NCBI RefSeq assembly: GCF_000518545.1
Contig: NZ_JADU01000001.1
Location: 310,001-374,000, forward strand
Source of the DNA: Hallella seregens ATCC 51272
GTDB taxonomy: Bacteria; Bacteroidota; Bacteroidia; Bacteroidales; Bacteroidaceae
Reading direction: 5' to 3'
DNA: 64,000 nucleotides
Shown here: positions 52,605 through 61,356 of the stretch, piece by piece
Layout of the letters: the number at the start of each line of letters is the position of its first letter
Numbering within the stretch: position 1 is the first letter of the stretch
Position numbers and translations under genes: made by a program
Notes under the pieces: model-generated
What the model was told of the DNA's origin: nothing
What the model saw: only the letters and a program-made list of their open reading frames with translations
Database searches by the model: none

Positions 52605-52758
52605 TAGGGCGACGGCCTGACGACTGCGCCGCAGGGGCCTCGCGATGACGGCGTAACGGCCGCGTGATCACGCCGTAATGGCGATGCGATTATGCCGTAA
52701 TGGCCGCGCGATCACGGTGTAACGGCGACGCGACAACACCGCGGACGGTTTGCCCCCC
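52605..52758 (-). repeat. 22-bp degenerate tandem array, locus 4 (about 7 units)
   Basis: Units begin (plus-strand order) at 52605, 52627, 52649, 52671, 52693, 52715 and 52737; the middle five are very clear matches to the common unit read on the minus strand, each with a CCGTAAYGG-type core. It begins 6 bases after the pnuC-type gene's stop codon, in the same orientation as that gene. No spacers. Confidence 0.85.
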
Positions 52759-52764
52759 GGCCCG

Positions 52765-53394
52765 TCAGCTCGCGGCGTGTACCTTTTGCAGTGCCATCAT
52801 GCGCCGCCACTTGAAGTAGCCGAAGACGGCAATGACCACGTAAAGCGCGTAGAGCGAGGCCTTGAAAGGGATGTCCTTGTAGAAATAGAGCGCGCTGGTC
52901 ACCACGTCGACGACAATCCAGATGAGCCATTGCTCCACGTATTTGCGGGCCAGCGCCCAGATGCCCACGAAACTCAGGGCCGTGGTGAAGGCGTCGGCCA
53001 CGGGCACCGTGGACCCCACCTGCACCAGCCAGTACCACAGCAAGGCCCAGATGGCCAGCGTGGCGAGCATCCAAGGCAGGATGAGGCTGCGCTTGAAGTG
53101 GGTGATGGCCCCGTCGGGACGCTCCGATGAGGGCCCCGTTGCAGTCTCGGGCATGGCTTGCCCCGTTTTCTTGCGCGTCCACACGTAGAAGCCGTAGACG
53201 GTCATGGCGATGTAATAGAACTCCATGGCGCAGTCGGCATAGAGTCCTTTGTCGTAGTAGAGCACGATGTCGAGGGCCTGCATCACGAAGCCCACCAGCC
53301 AAAGCCACACACTCGCCTTGTACTCCAGCAGGATATAGGCCAGCCCGAGGAGGGTGGTGATGAGATCGAGGCTTAGCAATTCAAAATACATCAT
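52765..53394 (-). CDS. pnuT: PnuC-family transporter, probably thiamine-specific (PnuT)
   Basis: 209-residue inner-membrane protein with about seven helices (LLGLAYILLEYKASVWLWLVG; WLIWIVVDVVTSALYFYKD). The aromatic WxxW/Y pattern and the PnuC-type half-repeat are visible. The family moves vitamin precursors by facilitated diffusion, with trapping by phosphorylation. Its position after a TPP-riboswitch-controlled TonB receptor points to thiamine rather than nicotinamide riboside; the specificity is inferred. No thiamine kinase or pyrophosphokinase follows directly. Starts at paired ATGs 53394/53391. Confidence 0.85.
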   Translation of the reverse strand: MMYFELLSLDLITTLLGLAYILLEYKASVWLWLVGFVMQALDIVLYYDKGLYADCAMEFYYIAMTVYGFYVWTRKKTGQAMPETATGPSSERPDGAITHFKRSLILPWMLATLAIWALLWYWLVQVGSTVPVADAFTTALSFVGIWALARKYVEQWLIWIVVDVVTSALYFYKDIPFKASLYALYVVIAVFGYFKWRRMMALQKVHAAS

Positions 53395-53440
53395 TCAAAA
53401 TTCAAAATTTCGCTGCGCGGTTACATGCAATCGGTGGCTT

Positions 53441-53601
53441 AGCAATTCATAATTCAAAATTCAAAATTCAAAATTTGGCTGCGCCGTGAAGCTGCCATCA
53501 AGATTGGAACAGATGGTTCTCTGTACTGTTCCATGATGAAGTCGATAGCAGAATGCCGCGCAGCCAAATTTTGAATTTTGAATTTTGAATTTTGCATTGC
53601 T
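53441..53601. repeat. 44-bp inverted repeat built from ATTCAAAA units
   Basis: Left arm 53441-53484 and right arm 53558-53601 are inverted copies matching at 42 of 44 bases; each combines AGCAATTC, three to four ATTCAAAA-type units and TTTGGCTGCGC. The loop is 73 bases (53485-53557). A further partial left arm (TTCAAAATTTCGCTGCGC) lies at 53401-53418. The element separates the TonB receptor from the transporter within one operon. Confidence 0.85.
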
Positions 53602-56026
53602 AAATCTTGATGGTCACGTACCCCATGGCCGTGAAACCGGCCATAGGCATGTAGCCCAGCTGGTAATAGCGGTGCTGCTCGGGGTATTTGTTGCCCACGA
53701 TGGCCGAGTAAGCCCAGCCGGAGGCGGCATAGTGACGGTCGAAGATGTTGTTGAGGCTGAGCCCGAACACGGCCTCCTTGATGCCGGCCACGCGGCGGGA
53801 CAGTCCCAGCGTGTAGCTCAGGTTCACGTTGGTCTGCGTGTAACAGGGCAGCGAACGGTCGTGGTTGGCCGTGTTGTCCAGGTACTGGCGGCTCACATAG
53901 TTGGTGTGCCAGGTGGCCTGCAGACCGCGATAGTGCAGGTTGAGGAAGCCGTTGAGGATGGCAGCGGGCGAGAAAGCCAGCGTGGAATGGTCATAGTGCA
54001 CGGGGGTGGGGGCCATTTCTTTCCAGTCGGCATCGTAGGTTTCCACCACCTCGTCGAAGTCCTTGATTCTGTTCTGCGAGAGGGCGGCGTTGCCTATGAC
54101 GGTGAGCCACGACAGGGGGCTCCAGTCGGCGTTCAGCTCTGCGCCCATGCGGTAGCTCTTTTTCACGTTGGTGGTGAGCGATTCGCCGATGTCGCTCTTC
54201 TGCCCCGTCTGTACGAACTGGTCCTTATAGTCCATGTAATAGAGGTTCACGCCGGCGTGCCAGTTGCCGCCCGCATAGTTGTAGCCCAGCTCGAAGTCGG
54301 TCAGGTGCTCGGCGTTGGGTGCGGGGTAGGAGCCGTTGTTGGTGAAGTTGTTGCGCTCGGGTTCGCGGCTCGCATAGGCCACGGAGGCGTAGGCGCGGTG
54401 CCCGCCCCGGTGGAAAGTGACGCCGGCTTTGGGGTTGAAGAAGTTGTAGTGCTTGTCGATGTCGAGCGCGTGGTTGGTATAAGTGCCGTCGGCTTTCTGG
54501 TAGAACCGGTCGTTGATGCCGTCGGTCTTGTAGTCCACGTGGCGGTATTGCAGGTCCGCAAACACATCCCACGCTTGCGTGAGGTGCATGGTGCCTTTCA
54601 GAAAGGCCGAGTAGTCGTTCTTGTCGGCATCCGAGTCGTAGTATTTGTTGCCGTTCCAAGGGTGCAGGAAATCAAGGGCTTTCTCGGACGGCCCCACGTA
54701 GGAAATGTAGTCCAGATAGCCGAAGTGGTTGCCGCGGAACTGTTGCAGGTTCACGCCGCCGAGGATGTCGAACGTGTTGTCGGTGTAGTTGGCGTTGTAG
54801 AGCAGGCCGTAGGTGTGCTGGCACAGCCCCTTGCGGCGCACGAAGTCGCCCTTTTTCACGGTGGGCTTCAGCTTTTGTCCGGGGACGGGCTGCTGGCCGG
54901 CCGGCACGGGAACAATGCCAAACTTGGCAAACTTATAGTTGTATTTGAACTCCTTGTAGTAGCCGTAGCCGTAGGTGTAGTGCAGGGCGGCGTTGTGTGC
55001 CCAGTGGGCGTTGGGCTTCCAGGTAGCCGAGAGAATGTTGTGGTTCTGGTAGAAATTGTCGGTGGTCTTGTCCCACAAGCGGCCGCCGTCGAGCTGGTAG
55101 CGTGTGGTCTGGTAGTTGCCGTTGGCGTCCTTGACAAAGGCCCACGTATGGTCGTCGAAGACCATCCGCTCGTAGAGCGGGTTGAAACGGCCAAGCCCGT
55201 GCGCGTACATGTCCTTGTAAGTGCGTATGCCGTCGTAGCTGTTCAGGCTGTAGTCGCTGTTGCCTGCGGTGATGCCGTTCCAGGCCTGGCCGGTTTTTTC
55301 AAAGTTGCCCACGTTCTTGTAGCGTAGCGTGAAGTTGCTGCCCAGCCATGTCAGTCCGCCGTAATAGGAGCCCGATCGGCCGCTCGTGCCGTGCAGGTAG
55401 CCGTCGGTGCCCGTCTCGTGGTAGGCCCCGTCGAAGATGAGGTGGCCCCAGAGCAGCCCCGTGGAGAAGCTGGCCCCGGTGTGATAGCTGTTGTAACTGC
55501 CGTAGGCACCCGTCACTTCGAGCCGCGGTGTCTCGCTCGGGGCGGCCATGGCCAGCGAAATGGAACCGCCGAAGGCCCCGTCGCCGTTGGTCGATGTGCC
55601 GATGCCCCGCTGTATCTGCGCCGAGCCCAGCAGGGCTGCGTAGGAGTTCATGTTGGCCCAGAAAACCGTCTGGTCTTCGGGCGAATTGAGGGCCACGCCG
55701 TCGAGTGTCACGTTGATGCGGCTGCCGGCAGCGCCTCGGATGCGCATGTGGGTGGTGCCGATGCCCATGCCGTTCTCGCTCCACGCCAACACACCGGGCG
55801 TTTGGGCGAAGAGCAAGGGCAGTTCCTGCCCCGACGCGGAGAAGTTCTTGAGTTGTTGTTTGTTGAGGTTTGCCACCGCAAACGGTGCGTTTTGCTGGGC
55901 GCGCACGCCCTTGACGACCACTTCTTGCAGGTCGGCCAGCATGACGGAGTCTGCGTCAGCCGCCTGTGCGGGCACCGTGCCGAGGGCAGCCAATGCCAGC
56001 GTTGAGGTCCAAATCAGCTTGTTCAT
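53600..56026 (-). CDS. TonB-dependent receptor, probable thiamine uptake
   Basis: 808-residue outer-membrane receptor with signal peptide (MNKLIWTSTLALAALGTVPA QAADA). Plug: EVVVKGVRAQQNAPFAV (TonB-box-like start), LPLLFAQTPGVLAWSENG, MRIRGAAGSRINVTLDGVAL, GSISLAMAAP. A 22-strand barrel follows and ends in GYVTIKI. A TPP riboswitch in the leader and a PnuC-type transporter downstream indicate thiamine or a derivative as ligand (strong inference). The stop overlaps by two bases the 44-bp inverted repeat. Confidence 0.92.
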   Translation of the reverse strand: MNKLIWTSTLALAALGTVPAQAADADSVMLADLQEVVVKGVRAQQNAPFAVANLNKQQLKNFSASGQELPLLFAQTPGVLAWSENGMGIGTTHMRIRGAAGSRINVTLDGVALNSPEDQTVFWANMNSYAALLGSAQIQRGIGTSTNGDGAFGGSISLAMAAPSETPRLEVTGAYGSYNSYHTGASFSTGLLWGHLIFDGAYHETGTDGYLHGTSGRSGSYYGGLTWLGSNFTLRYKNVGNFEKTGQAWNGITAGNSDYSLNSYDGIRTYKDMYAHGLGRFNPLYERMVFDDHTWAFVKDANGNYQTTRYQLDGGRLWDKTTDNFYQNHNILSATWKPNAHWAHNAALHYTYGYGYYKEFKYNYKFAKFGIVPVPAGQQPVPGQKLKPTVKKGDFVRRKGLCQHTYGLLYNANYTDNTFDILGGVNLQQFRGNHFGYLDYISYVGPSEKALDFLHPWNGNKYYDSDADKNDYSAFLKGTMHLTQAWDVFADLQYRHVDYKTDGINDRFYQKADGTYTNHALDIDKHYNFFNPKAGVTFHRGGHRAYASVAYASREPERNNFTNNGSYPAPNAEHLTDFELGYNYAGGNWHAGVNLYYMDYKDQFVQTGQKSDIGESLTTNVKKSYRMGAELNADWSPLSWLTVIGNAALSQNRIKDFDEVVETYDADWKEMAPTPVHYDHSTLAFSPAAILNGFLNLHYRGLQATWHTNYVSRQYLDNTANHDRSLPCYTQTNVNLSYTLGLSRRVAGIKEAVFGLSLNNIFDRHYAASGWAYSAIVGNKYPEQHRYYQLGYMPMAGFTAMGYVTIKI

Positions 56027-56067
56027 GGATACCTTAATGATGAAACAATGATACGTAAAGGGATGAA

Positions 56068-56145
56068 ATCTTACCTACGCCGGCATTATCCGGATCAGGT
56101 TCGAGGGTATAATCTCAGCCGCCCAAACGGGCTGGCACCCCTTAG
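56068..56145 (-). promoter_or_regulatory. TPP riboswitch (THI element)
   Basis: On the minus strand the leader reads AGGGGTGCC, then GGCTGAGATTATACCC, GAACCTGATCCGGATAATGCC and GGCGTAGGTAAGA in this order. These are the conserved core blocks of the TPP riboswitch (CTGAGA, ACCC, GAACCTGATC, TAATGCC, GCG-AGG). It starts some 20 bases after the promoter and ends about 40 bases before the receptor ATG, placed to repress translation or transcription when thiamine diphosphate is abundant. Confidence 0.95.
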
Positions 56146-56167
56146 AAAGCCGTTTGCTTTCCGCGTG

Positions 56168-56199
56168 CAAAGGTACGGCTTAAATGTGAAAGCGTCAAA
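56168..56199 (-). promoter_or_regulatory. Promoter of the thiamine operon
   Basis: Minus strand: TTTG at 56199-56196, 20 bases, TACCTTTG at 56175-56168, just upstream of the riboswitch. Confidence 0.75.
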
Positions 56200-56227
56200 A
56201 CATTTGCCCGGAAAATGGCCCAAAAAG

Positions 56228-56272
56228 TGCCGTTTGCACCGTCGTCAGGGTGAAAGGACGGTGCAAACGGCA
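56228..56272 (-). terminator. hppA terminator
   Basis: TGCCGTTTGCACCGTC pairs perfectly with GACGGTGCAAACGGCA (16 bp, 13-base loop) and is followed on the minus strand by CTTTTTG. Confidence 0.85.
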
Positions 56273-56309
56273 TGGGTTGAGGCCCGGATGTGGCCCGAAT
56301 CAGGCCGTC

Positions 56310-58517
56310 TCAGGCGAAGGCTATCGTGAGGCCGGCCATGACAATGCTCACCATTGACATGAGTTTGATGAGGATATTGAGCGAGGGCCCCGAGGTGTCC
56401 TTGAACGGATCGCCCACGGTATCGCCCACGATGGTGGCTTTGTGGCAGTCGGAGCCCTTGCCGCCGAAATGGCCTTCCTCCACGTATTTCTTGGCGTTGT
56501 CCCAGGCCCCGCCGGCATTGGCCATGAAGACGGCCAGCGTGAAGCCGGCAGCCAGTCCGCCCACGAGCAGCCCCAGCACCCCGGCCACACCGAGCAGCAG
56601 TCCCACGACGATGGGGATGACAATGGCCAGCAACGAGGGCACAACCATCTCGTGCTGGGCGCTGAGCGTGGAGATTTCCACGCAGCGGCCATAGTCGGGC
56701 GTGCCCGTGCCGTCGAGAATGCCCGGTATCTCGCGGAACTGCCGGCGCACTTCCTCGACCATTCGGGCGGCCGCACGCCCCACGGCACCCATCGTAAGGC
56801 CGCAGAACAGGAAGGCAGCCATGGCCCCCACAAAGGCTCCCACGAGCACTTTGGGGTTCATCAGGTTCACCTGGAAGAAGTTCATGAAGTCGGGTATTGT
56901 GGCCTGGGCGGCATCGATGGTCTGTCCTCCCACGCTGGTCATCGTGTCGCCCACGCGGTGCATGGCTATCTTCACCTCTTCTATATAAGAGGCCAGCAGG
57001 GCCAGGGCCGTGAGGGCGGCCGACCCGATGGCGAAGCCCTTGCCCGTTGCAGCGGTGGTATTGCCCAGTGCGTCGAGGGCATCGGTGCGCCGGCGCACCT
57101 CCTCACCCAGCCCGCTCATCTCTGCATTGCCCCCGGCATTGTCGGCAATGGGGCCGTATGCGTCGGTGGCCAGCGTGATGCCCAGCGTTGAAAGCATGCC
57201 CACGGCGGCGATGCCGATGCCGTAGAGCCCGGTCTGGATGCTGTGGGCGCTCATTGACATGTCGAAGCCGTTGCCGCAGAGGTAGCTCAACAAGATGGCG
57301 GCCGAGATGGTAAGCACGGGCACACAGGTGGAGATCATGCCCGTGCCGATGCCCTTGATGATGACCGTGGCGGCCCCGGTCTGTGAGGAACGGGAGATGT
57401 CCTGCGTGGGGCGGAATGACTGCGAGGTGTAGTATTCGGTAGCTTGGCCGATGACAACTCCGGCGGCCAGCCCGCTGACGACGGAGAAGCCCACGCCCAC
57501 CCAGTTGTCGATGCGCAGCAGCCAGAGGATGAGGAACGTGGCGACGACAATGAGTGCGGCGGCCGTGTTGGTGCCCATTCCGAGCGAGTGGAGCAGGTTT
57601 TTCATCGTGGCCCCCTCGCGGGTGCGCACCAGCCAGATGCCCAGCAGGCTGAGAAACACCCCTACTGCAGCGATGAGCATCGGGGCGACGACGGCGCGCA
57701 TCTGCATGTCGCCGGCCGCCGAGGCAAAGGCTGTGGCCCCCAGAGCCGCCGTGCTGAGGATGGAACCGCAGTAGCTTTCGTAGAGGTCGGCCCCCATTCC
57801 GGCCACGTCGCCCACGTTGTCGCCTACGTTGTCGGCAATGGTTGCGGGGTTGCGCGGGTCGTCTTCGGGGATGTCGGCCTCCACCTTGCCCACGAGGTCG
57901 GCCCCCACGTCGGCGGCTTTGGTATAGATGCCGCCGCCTACACGGGCGAAGAGGGCCTGTGTGGAGGCACCCATGCCAAAGGTAAGCATGGTGGTGGTGA
58001 CGGTGATGAGGGCACTGCTGTCGCCCTTGTAGAACCAGGTGAGGACGAGGAACCATGCTGCGATGTCGAGTAGACCCAGCCCCACCACTACGAGACCCAT
58101 GACGGCTCCCGAGCGGAAAGCCACGCGCAGCCCGCGGTCGAGGCTGTGGCGCGCGGCGTTGGCCGTGCGGGCACTGGCGTAGGTGGCTGTCTTCATGCCG
58201 AAGAAACCGGCCAGCCCGCTAAAGAATCCGCCGGTGAGAAAAGCAAAGGGAACCCACGGGTTCTGGGCGTTGAAGCCGTAGGCCATGACGGCAAAGAGGA
58301 TGGCCAGAACCAGGAAGACGATGAGCACCACCCGGTATTGCTGTTTCAGATAGGCCATGGCACCGCGGCGTACGTATAGGGCAATCTCGGCCATGCGGGC
58401 GGTGCCCTCCTCCTCTTTCATCATGCTGCGGAAGAAATACCAGGCCATAGCCAGCGCGCAGACCGAGGCCAGGGGGATGATCCAAAAGACAAAAGGAATT
58501 GTTGTTTCCGTGTTCAT
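56310..58517 (-). CDS. hppA: Membrane-bound pyrophosphatase, K+-dependent (probably Na+-pumping)
   Basis: Couples pyrophosphate hydrolysis to ion export. 735 residues with about 16 helices. The active-site loop DVGADLVGKVEADIPEDD and the DNVGDNVGDVAGMGADL block (residues about 185-240) are intact. In the C-terminal half GNTTAATGKG (about residue 488) has Ala where K+-independent proton pumps have Lys, placing it in the K+-dependent class, where Na+ pumping is common. With the complete Na+-NQR at 22-28 kb this suggests a sodium gradient. It is transcribed alone, with its own terminator. Confidence 0.95.
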   Translation of the reverse strand: MNTETTIPFVFWIIPLASVCALAMAWYFFRSMMKEEEGTARMAEIALYVRRGAMAYLKQQYRVVLIVFLVLAILFAVMAYGFNAQNPWVPFAFLTGGFFSGLAGFFGMKTATYASARTANAARHSLDRGLRVAFRSGAVMGLVVVGLGLLDIAAWFLVLTWFYKGDSSALITVTTTMLTFGMGASTQALFARVGGGIYTKAADVGADLVGKVEADIPEDDPRNPATIADNVGDNVGDVAGMGADLYESYCGSILSTAALGATAFASAAGDMQMRAVVAPMLIAAVGVFLSLLGIWLVRTREGATMKNLLHSLGMGTNTAAALIVVATFLILWLLRIDNWVGVGFSVVSGLAAGVVIGQATEYYTSQSFRPTQDISRSSQTGAATVIIKGIGTGMISTCVPVLTISAAILLSYLCGNGFDMSMSAHSIQTGLYGIGIAAVGMLSTLGITLATDAYGPIADNAGGNAEMSGLGEEVRRRTDALDALGNTTAATGKGFAIGSAALTALALLASYIEEVKIAMHRVGDTMTSVGGQTIDAAQATIPDFMNFFQVNLMNPKVLVGAFVGAMAAFLFCGLTMGAVGRAAARMVEEVRRQFREIPGILDGTGTPDYGRCVEISTLSAQHEMVVPSLLAIVIPIVVGLLLGVAGVLGLLVGGLAAGFTLAVFMANAGGAWDNAKKYVEEGHFGGKGSDCHKATIVGDTVGDPFKDTSGPSLNILIKLMSMVSIVMAGLTIAFA

Positions 58518-58563
58518 AAGCGTTTGTCAGTGTTAAAGGGTTAGTCGGATAGGTGAAACGAAA

Positions 58564-58619
58564 GTGCAGACAAGCCGCCGGAAGCACCGTTTGCTGTGTT
58601 TTCCAAGGCTTGTCTGCAC
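58564..58619 (-). terminator. Stem-loop between ilvE and hppA
   Basis: GTGCAGACAAGCC pairs perfectly with GGCTTGTCTGCAC (13 bp) over a 30-base loop. It follows ilvE by about 95 bases and precedes the hppA start by 47, so it could end ilvE or act in the hppA leader. No TAnnTTTG box was seen for hppA here. Confidence 0.55.
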
Positions 58620-58714
58620 CGTCGTGGCTGCACTCCGGGGAGCCGGAGGCGTATCTTTTTGGGGGTCGGGGTCATGCCCCGGAGGTCTGGGGGCGCCGGT
58701 CGGCGCGCCTCCGC

Positions 58715-59731
58715 TTAGTCAATGACCACGGTTGTCCAGCCGTGTTTGTCCTCGATTGTGCCATACTGGATGCCGCGCAGGGTCTCGTAGAGCTTGGTCG
58801 ACCAGGGGCCGGGCTTCGTTCCGTAGTTGTATTGCTTGCCCGTGTCGAGGTCGTCCAGATGGGAGATGGGCGAGATGACGGCCGCCGTGCCGCAGGCGCC
58901 GGCCTCCTCGAAGGTCTCCAGTTCGTCCTCGGGGATGGGACGGCGTTCCACTTTCAGCCCCAGGTCTTCGGCAATCTGCATGAGGCTCTTGTTGGTGATG
59001 GAAGGCAGGATGGACGAGGATTTCGGCGTCACATACGTGTTGTTCTTGATGCCGAAGAAGTTGGCGGCGCCACATTCATCCACATATTTCTTCTCTTTGG
59101 AGTCCAGATAGAACTCGCTGGCATAGCCTTTCGCGTGGGCAATCTGGTTGGCTTTGAGCGAGGCGGCGTAGTTGCCGCCCACCTTGTAGATGCCGGTGCC
59201 CAGCGGTGCAGCGCGGTCGTAGTCGCGGATGATGACGTAGGGGTTGCTGGCGAAGCCGCCCTTGAAGTAGGGGCCTACGGGTGTTACGAAGATGAGGAAG
59301 CAGTATTCCTTGGACGGATGCACGCCCACCTGTGCGCCTGTACCGATGAGCAGCGGACGTATATATAAGGTGGCGCCGCTCTCGTAGGTGGGAATCCACT
59401 CTTGGTTGAGGCGCACCACCTTCTTCACCATCTCCTCGAACAGCTCCGTGGGCACCTCGGGCATCAGAATGCCGCGGCATGTATTTTGCAGTCGGGCGGC
59501 GTTTTCGTCCATCCGGAACACGCGCACCTTGCCGTCGGGACAGCGGTATGCCTTGAGCCCTTCAAAGGCTTCCTGGCCGTAATGCAGGCAAGTGGCGGCC
59601 ATGTGGAGCTTGAGATACTCGTCCGAACTCACCTCCATTTCGCCCCATTTGCCGTTCCGATAGTAACAGCGCACGTTGTAATCGGTCTTGATGTAACCGA
59701 AAGACAAATTAGCCCAATCCAATTCTTTCAT
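58715..59731 (-). CDS. ilvE: Branched-chain amino acid aminotransferase
   Basis: PLP enzyme making or degrading Leu, Ile and Val with glutamate. 338 residues, full length for the long bacterial type. Fold-type-IV features: EAFEGLKAYRCPDGKVRVFR near residue 55, KVGGNYAASLKANQIAHAKG near 180, FYLDSKEKKYVDECGAANFF near 205, and EEAGACGTAAVISPI near 280. The promoter box lies 39 bases upstream; xseB ends further upstream on the same strand. No other ilv or leu gene is in the window. Confidence 0.95.
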   Translation of the reverse strand: MKELDWANLSFGYIKTDYNVRCYYRNGKWGEMEVSSDEYLKLHMAATCLHYGQEAFEGLKAYRCPDGKVRVFRMDENAARLQNTCRGILMPEVPTELFEEMVKKVVRLNQEWIPTYESGATLYIRPLLIGTGAQVGVHPSKEYCFLIFVTPVGPYFKGGFASNPYVIIRDYDRAAPLGTGIYKVGGNYAASLKANQIAHAKGYASEFYLDSKEKKYVDECGAANFFGIKNNTYVTPKSSSILPSITNKSLMQIAEDLGLKVERRPIPEDELETFEEAGACGTAAVISPISHLDDLDTGKQYNYGTKPGPWSTKLYETLRGIQYGTIEDKHGWTTVVID

Positions 59732-59769
59732 ATCTTTTTTGCTTTAAACGTTCAGCTTATAAATCATGG

Positions 59770-59777
59770 CAAAAGTA
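59770..59777 (-). promoter_or_regulatory. ilvE promoter -7 box
   Basis: TACTTTTG on the minus strand in the xseB-ilvE gap; GTTG about 20 bases further upstream. Confidence 0.65.
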
Positions 59778-59816
59778 CGAATAATAATTATATATCGCAA
59801 CAATTGCTGCCGTTTT

Positions 59817-60008
59817 CTACCCGTTGGCCAGGATTTTCTGTATCTCGGCGTCGGTTTTGGTGAGCCGAACCTTGCACAGCTTGATGAGTTGCTGCGCTTT
59901 CTTGAGCTGCTTGGACATCTCGTCGATGTCGAGTTCATTGTTTTCCAGTCGCTCGACAATGTCCTCCAGCTGTCGGATGGCATCCTCGTATTTGGTCTCT
60001 GTTGCCAT
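59817..60008 (-). CDS. xseB: Exodeoxyribonuclease VII small subunit
   Basis: 63 residues, two helices forming a hairpin (KYEDAIRQLEDIVERLENNELDIDEMSKQLKKA), the typical XseB pattern. It assembles with XseA to degrade single-stranded DNA into short oligonucleotides. It starts 12 bases after xseA ends. Confidence 0.93.
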   Translation of the reverse strand: MATETKYEDAIRQLEDIVERLENNELDIDEMSKQLKKAQQLIKLCKVRLTKTDAEIQKILANG

Positions 60009-60020
60009 GGTTGGTGATGT

Positions 60021-61337
60021 TTAGGATGGGTGGTGAATGGGGTTTACGGTGGAGCGCACGGTGCCGTGTTCCAGTCGGGTCTCTATCTCGTCGCCGGGTT
60101 TGAGCTGCGACGCGTCGTGCACGGCGCGGCCTTGGTGCAGCGTAATGCTGTAGCCGCGGCTCAGCAACAGCTGCGGGTCCACGGCGCGCAGCCGCAGTTG
60201 GGTGCGTTCCAGCCGGTGCATTTCGTCGGTCATGCGCTGCTTGGCGAGGGTGGGCACGAGAGCTTCGAGCTGTTGCAGCCGGGCGGCGGCCCCGCCGAGC
60301 TGTCCCTGGATAAGGGCGGTGAGCTGGGTGGAGAGGCGTTCGAGCCGCGCCTCCTGCCTCACTTTGACCAGCGAGAACAGCGTGGGGATGCGTCCGGCAC
60401 AGCGTTCGAGCCGCGCGTGGGCCGTCTCCAGGCGGCGACTCACGCAGGTGGTCATGCGGCGTTGGCAGTCGTCCACGTGGTGCCACACCCCGGCCAAATG
60501 GTCCACAAGCAGGGCTGCTGCCGCCGTGGGTGTCTTGACACGGGTGTGCGAAACCATGTCGAGGATGCTCTCATCGCGCTCGTGTCCAATGCCCGTGATG
60601 ATGGGCAGGGGGAAGTTGGCCACGTTCTCGGCCAGGGCAAGGGTGTCGAATCCGCTCATGTCGGCCGTGGCGCCGCCGCCCCGGATAATCACCACCACGT
60701 CGAAACGGTCGGCTTCGGCGTTGATGGCATCGAGGGCGGCGATGATGCTCGGCTCCACTTGATCGCCCTGCATGACGGCCGGAAACAGCTGCGGCTCAAA
60801 GGCCAGACCGAGGTCGTTGTCGGCCAGTTGACGGCAGAAGTCGCCGTAGCCGGCCGCCTGCTCGCTGGAAATCACGGCAATGTGCTGGGCAAACAGGGGT
60901 ATAGTGAGCTCTTTTTGCAGGTCGAACACCCCCTCCTGCTGCAGCCGTCGGACGATTTCCCGTCGCTTGCGGGCCATGTCGCCGAGGGTGTAGGTGGGGT
61001 CGATGTCCTGCACAATCCACGCAAACCCGTAGGCCTCGTGGAAGCTGGCGGCCACCTTGAGCATCACTTTCATGCCTGCGTGCAGGGACTGCCCGGTCGT
61101 CTGCTCGAACTTGGGGCGCAGCAAGGCCCAGCGGCTCTTCCAGCATTTGGCCGAGGCGCGGGCCACGGGCGTGGGCGAGAACAGGTCTTTCTGCACGAGC
61201 TCCATGTAGCAGTGGCCCCGCACCTCGCGCACCTCGGACAGTTCGGCCTCCACCCAATAGCAGGTGGTGAAAGTCGATTCGATGACTTCGCGCACCAGCG
61301 CGTTGAGCTCGAAGAGGGTCAGTGCCGACGCTTTCAT
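60021..61337 (-). CDS. xseA: Exodeoxyribonuclease VII large subunit
   Basis: 438 residues from ATG 61337 (MKASALTLFELNALVREV), in line with the family; the longer frame overlaps the subtilase gene. An N-terminal OB fold (residues 1-100; CYWVEAELSEVREVRGHCYMEL) is followed by the catalytic domain with HIAVISSEQAAGYGDF, VVIIRGGGATADMSGFD and ITGIGHERDESILDMV, a coiled coil and the C-terminal LLSRGYSITLHQGR segment. It lies between the subtilase gene (20 bases upstream) and xseB in one operon. Confidence 0.96.
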   Translation of the reverse strand: MKASALTLFELNALVREVIESTFTTCYWVEAELSEVREVRGHCYMELVQKDLFSPTPVARASAKCWKSRWALLRPKFEQTTGQSLHAGMKVMLKVAASFHEAYGFAWIVQDIDPTYTLGDMARKRREIVRRLQQEGVFDLQKELTIPLFAQHIAVISSEQAAGYGDFCRQLADNDLGLAFEPQLFPAVMQGDQVEPSIIAALDAINAEADRFDVVVIIRGGGATADMSGFDTLALAENVANFPLPIITGIGHERDESILDMVSHTRVKTPTAAAALLVDHLAGVWHHVDDCQRRMTTCVSRRLETAHARLERCAGRIPTLFSLVKVRQEARLERLSTQLTALIQGQLGGAAARLQQLEALVPTLAKQRMTDEMHRLERTQLRLRAVDPQLLLSRGYSITLHQGRAVHDASQLKPGDEIETRLEHGTVRSTVNPIHHPS

Positions 61338-61356
61338 GCTGCGGTGCCTCCTGCGT

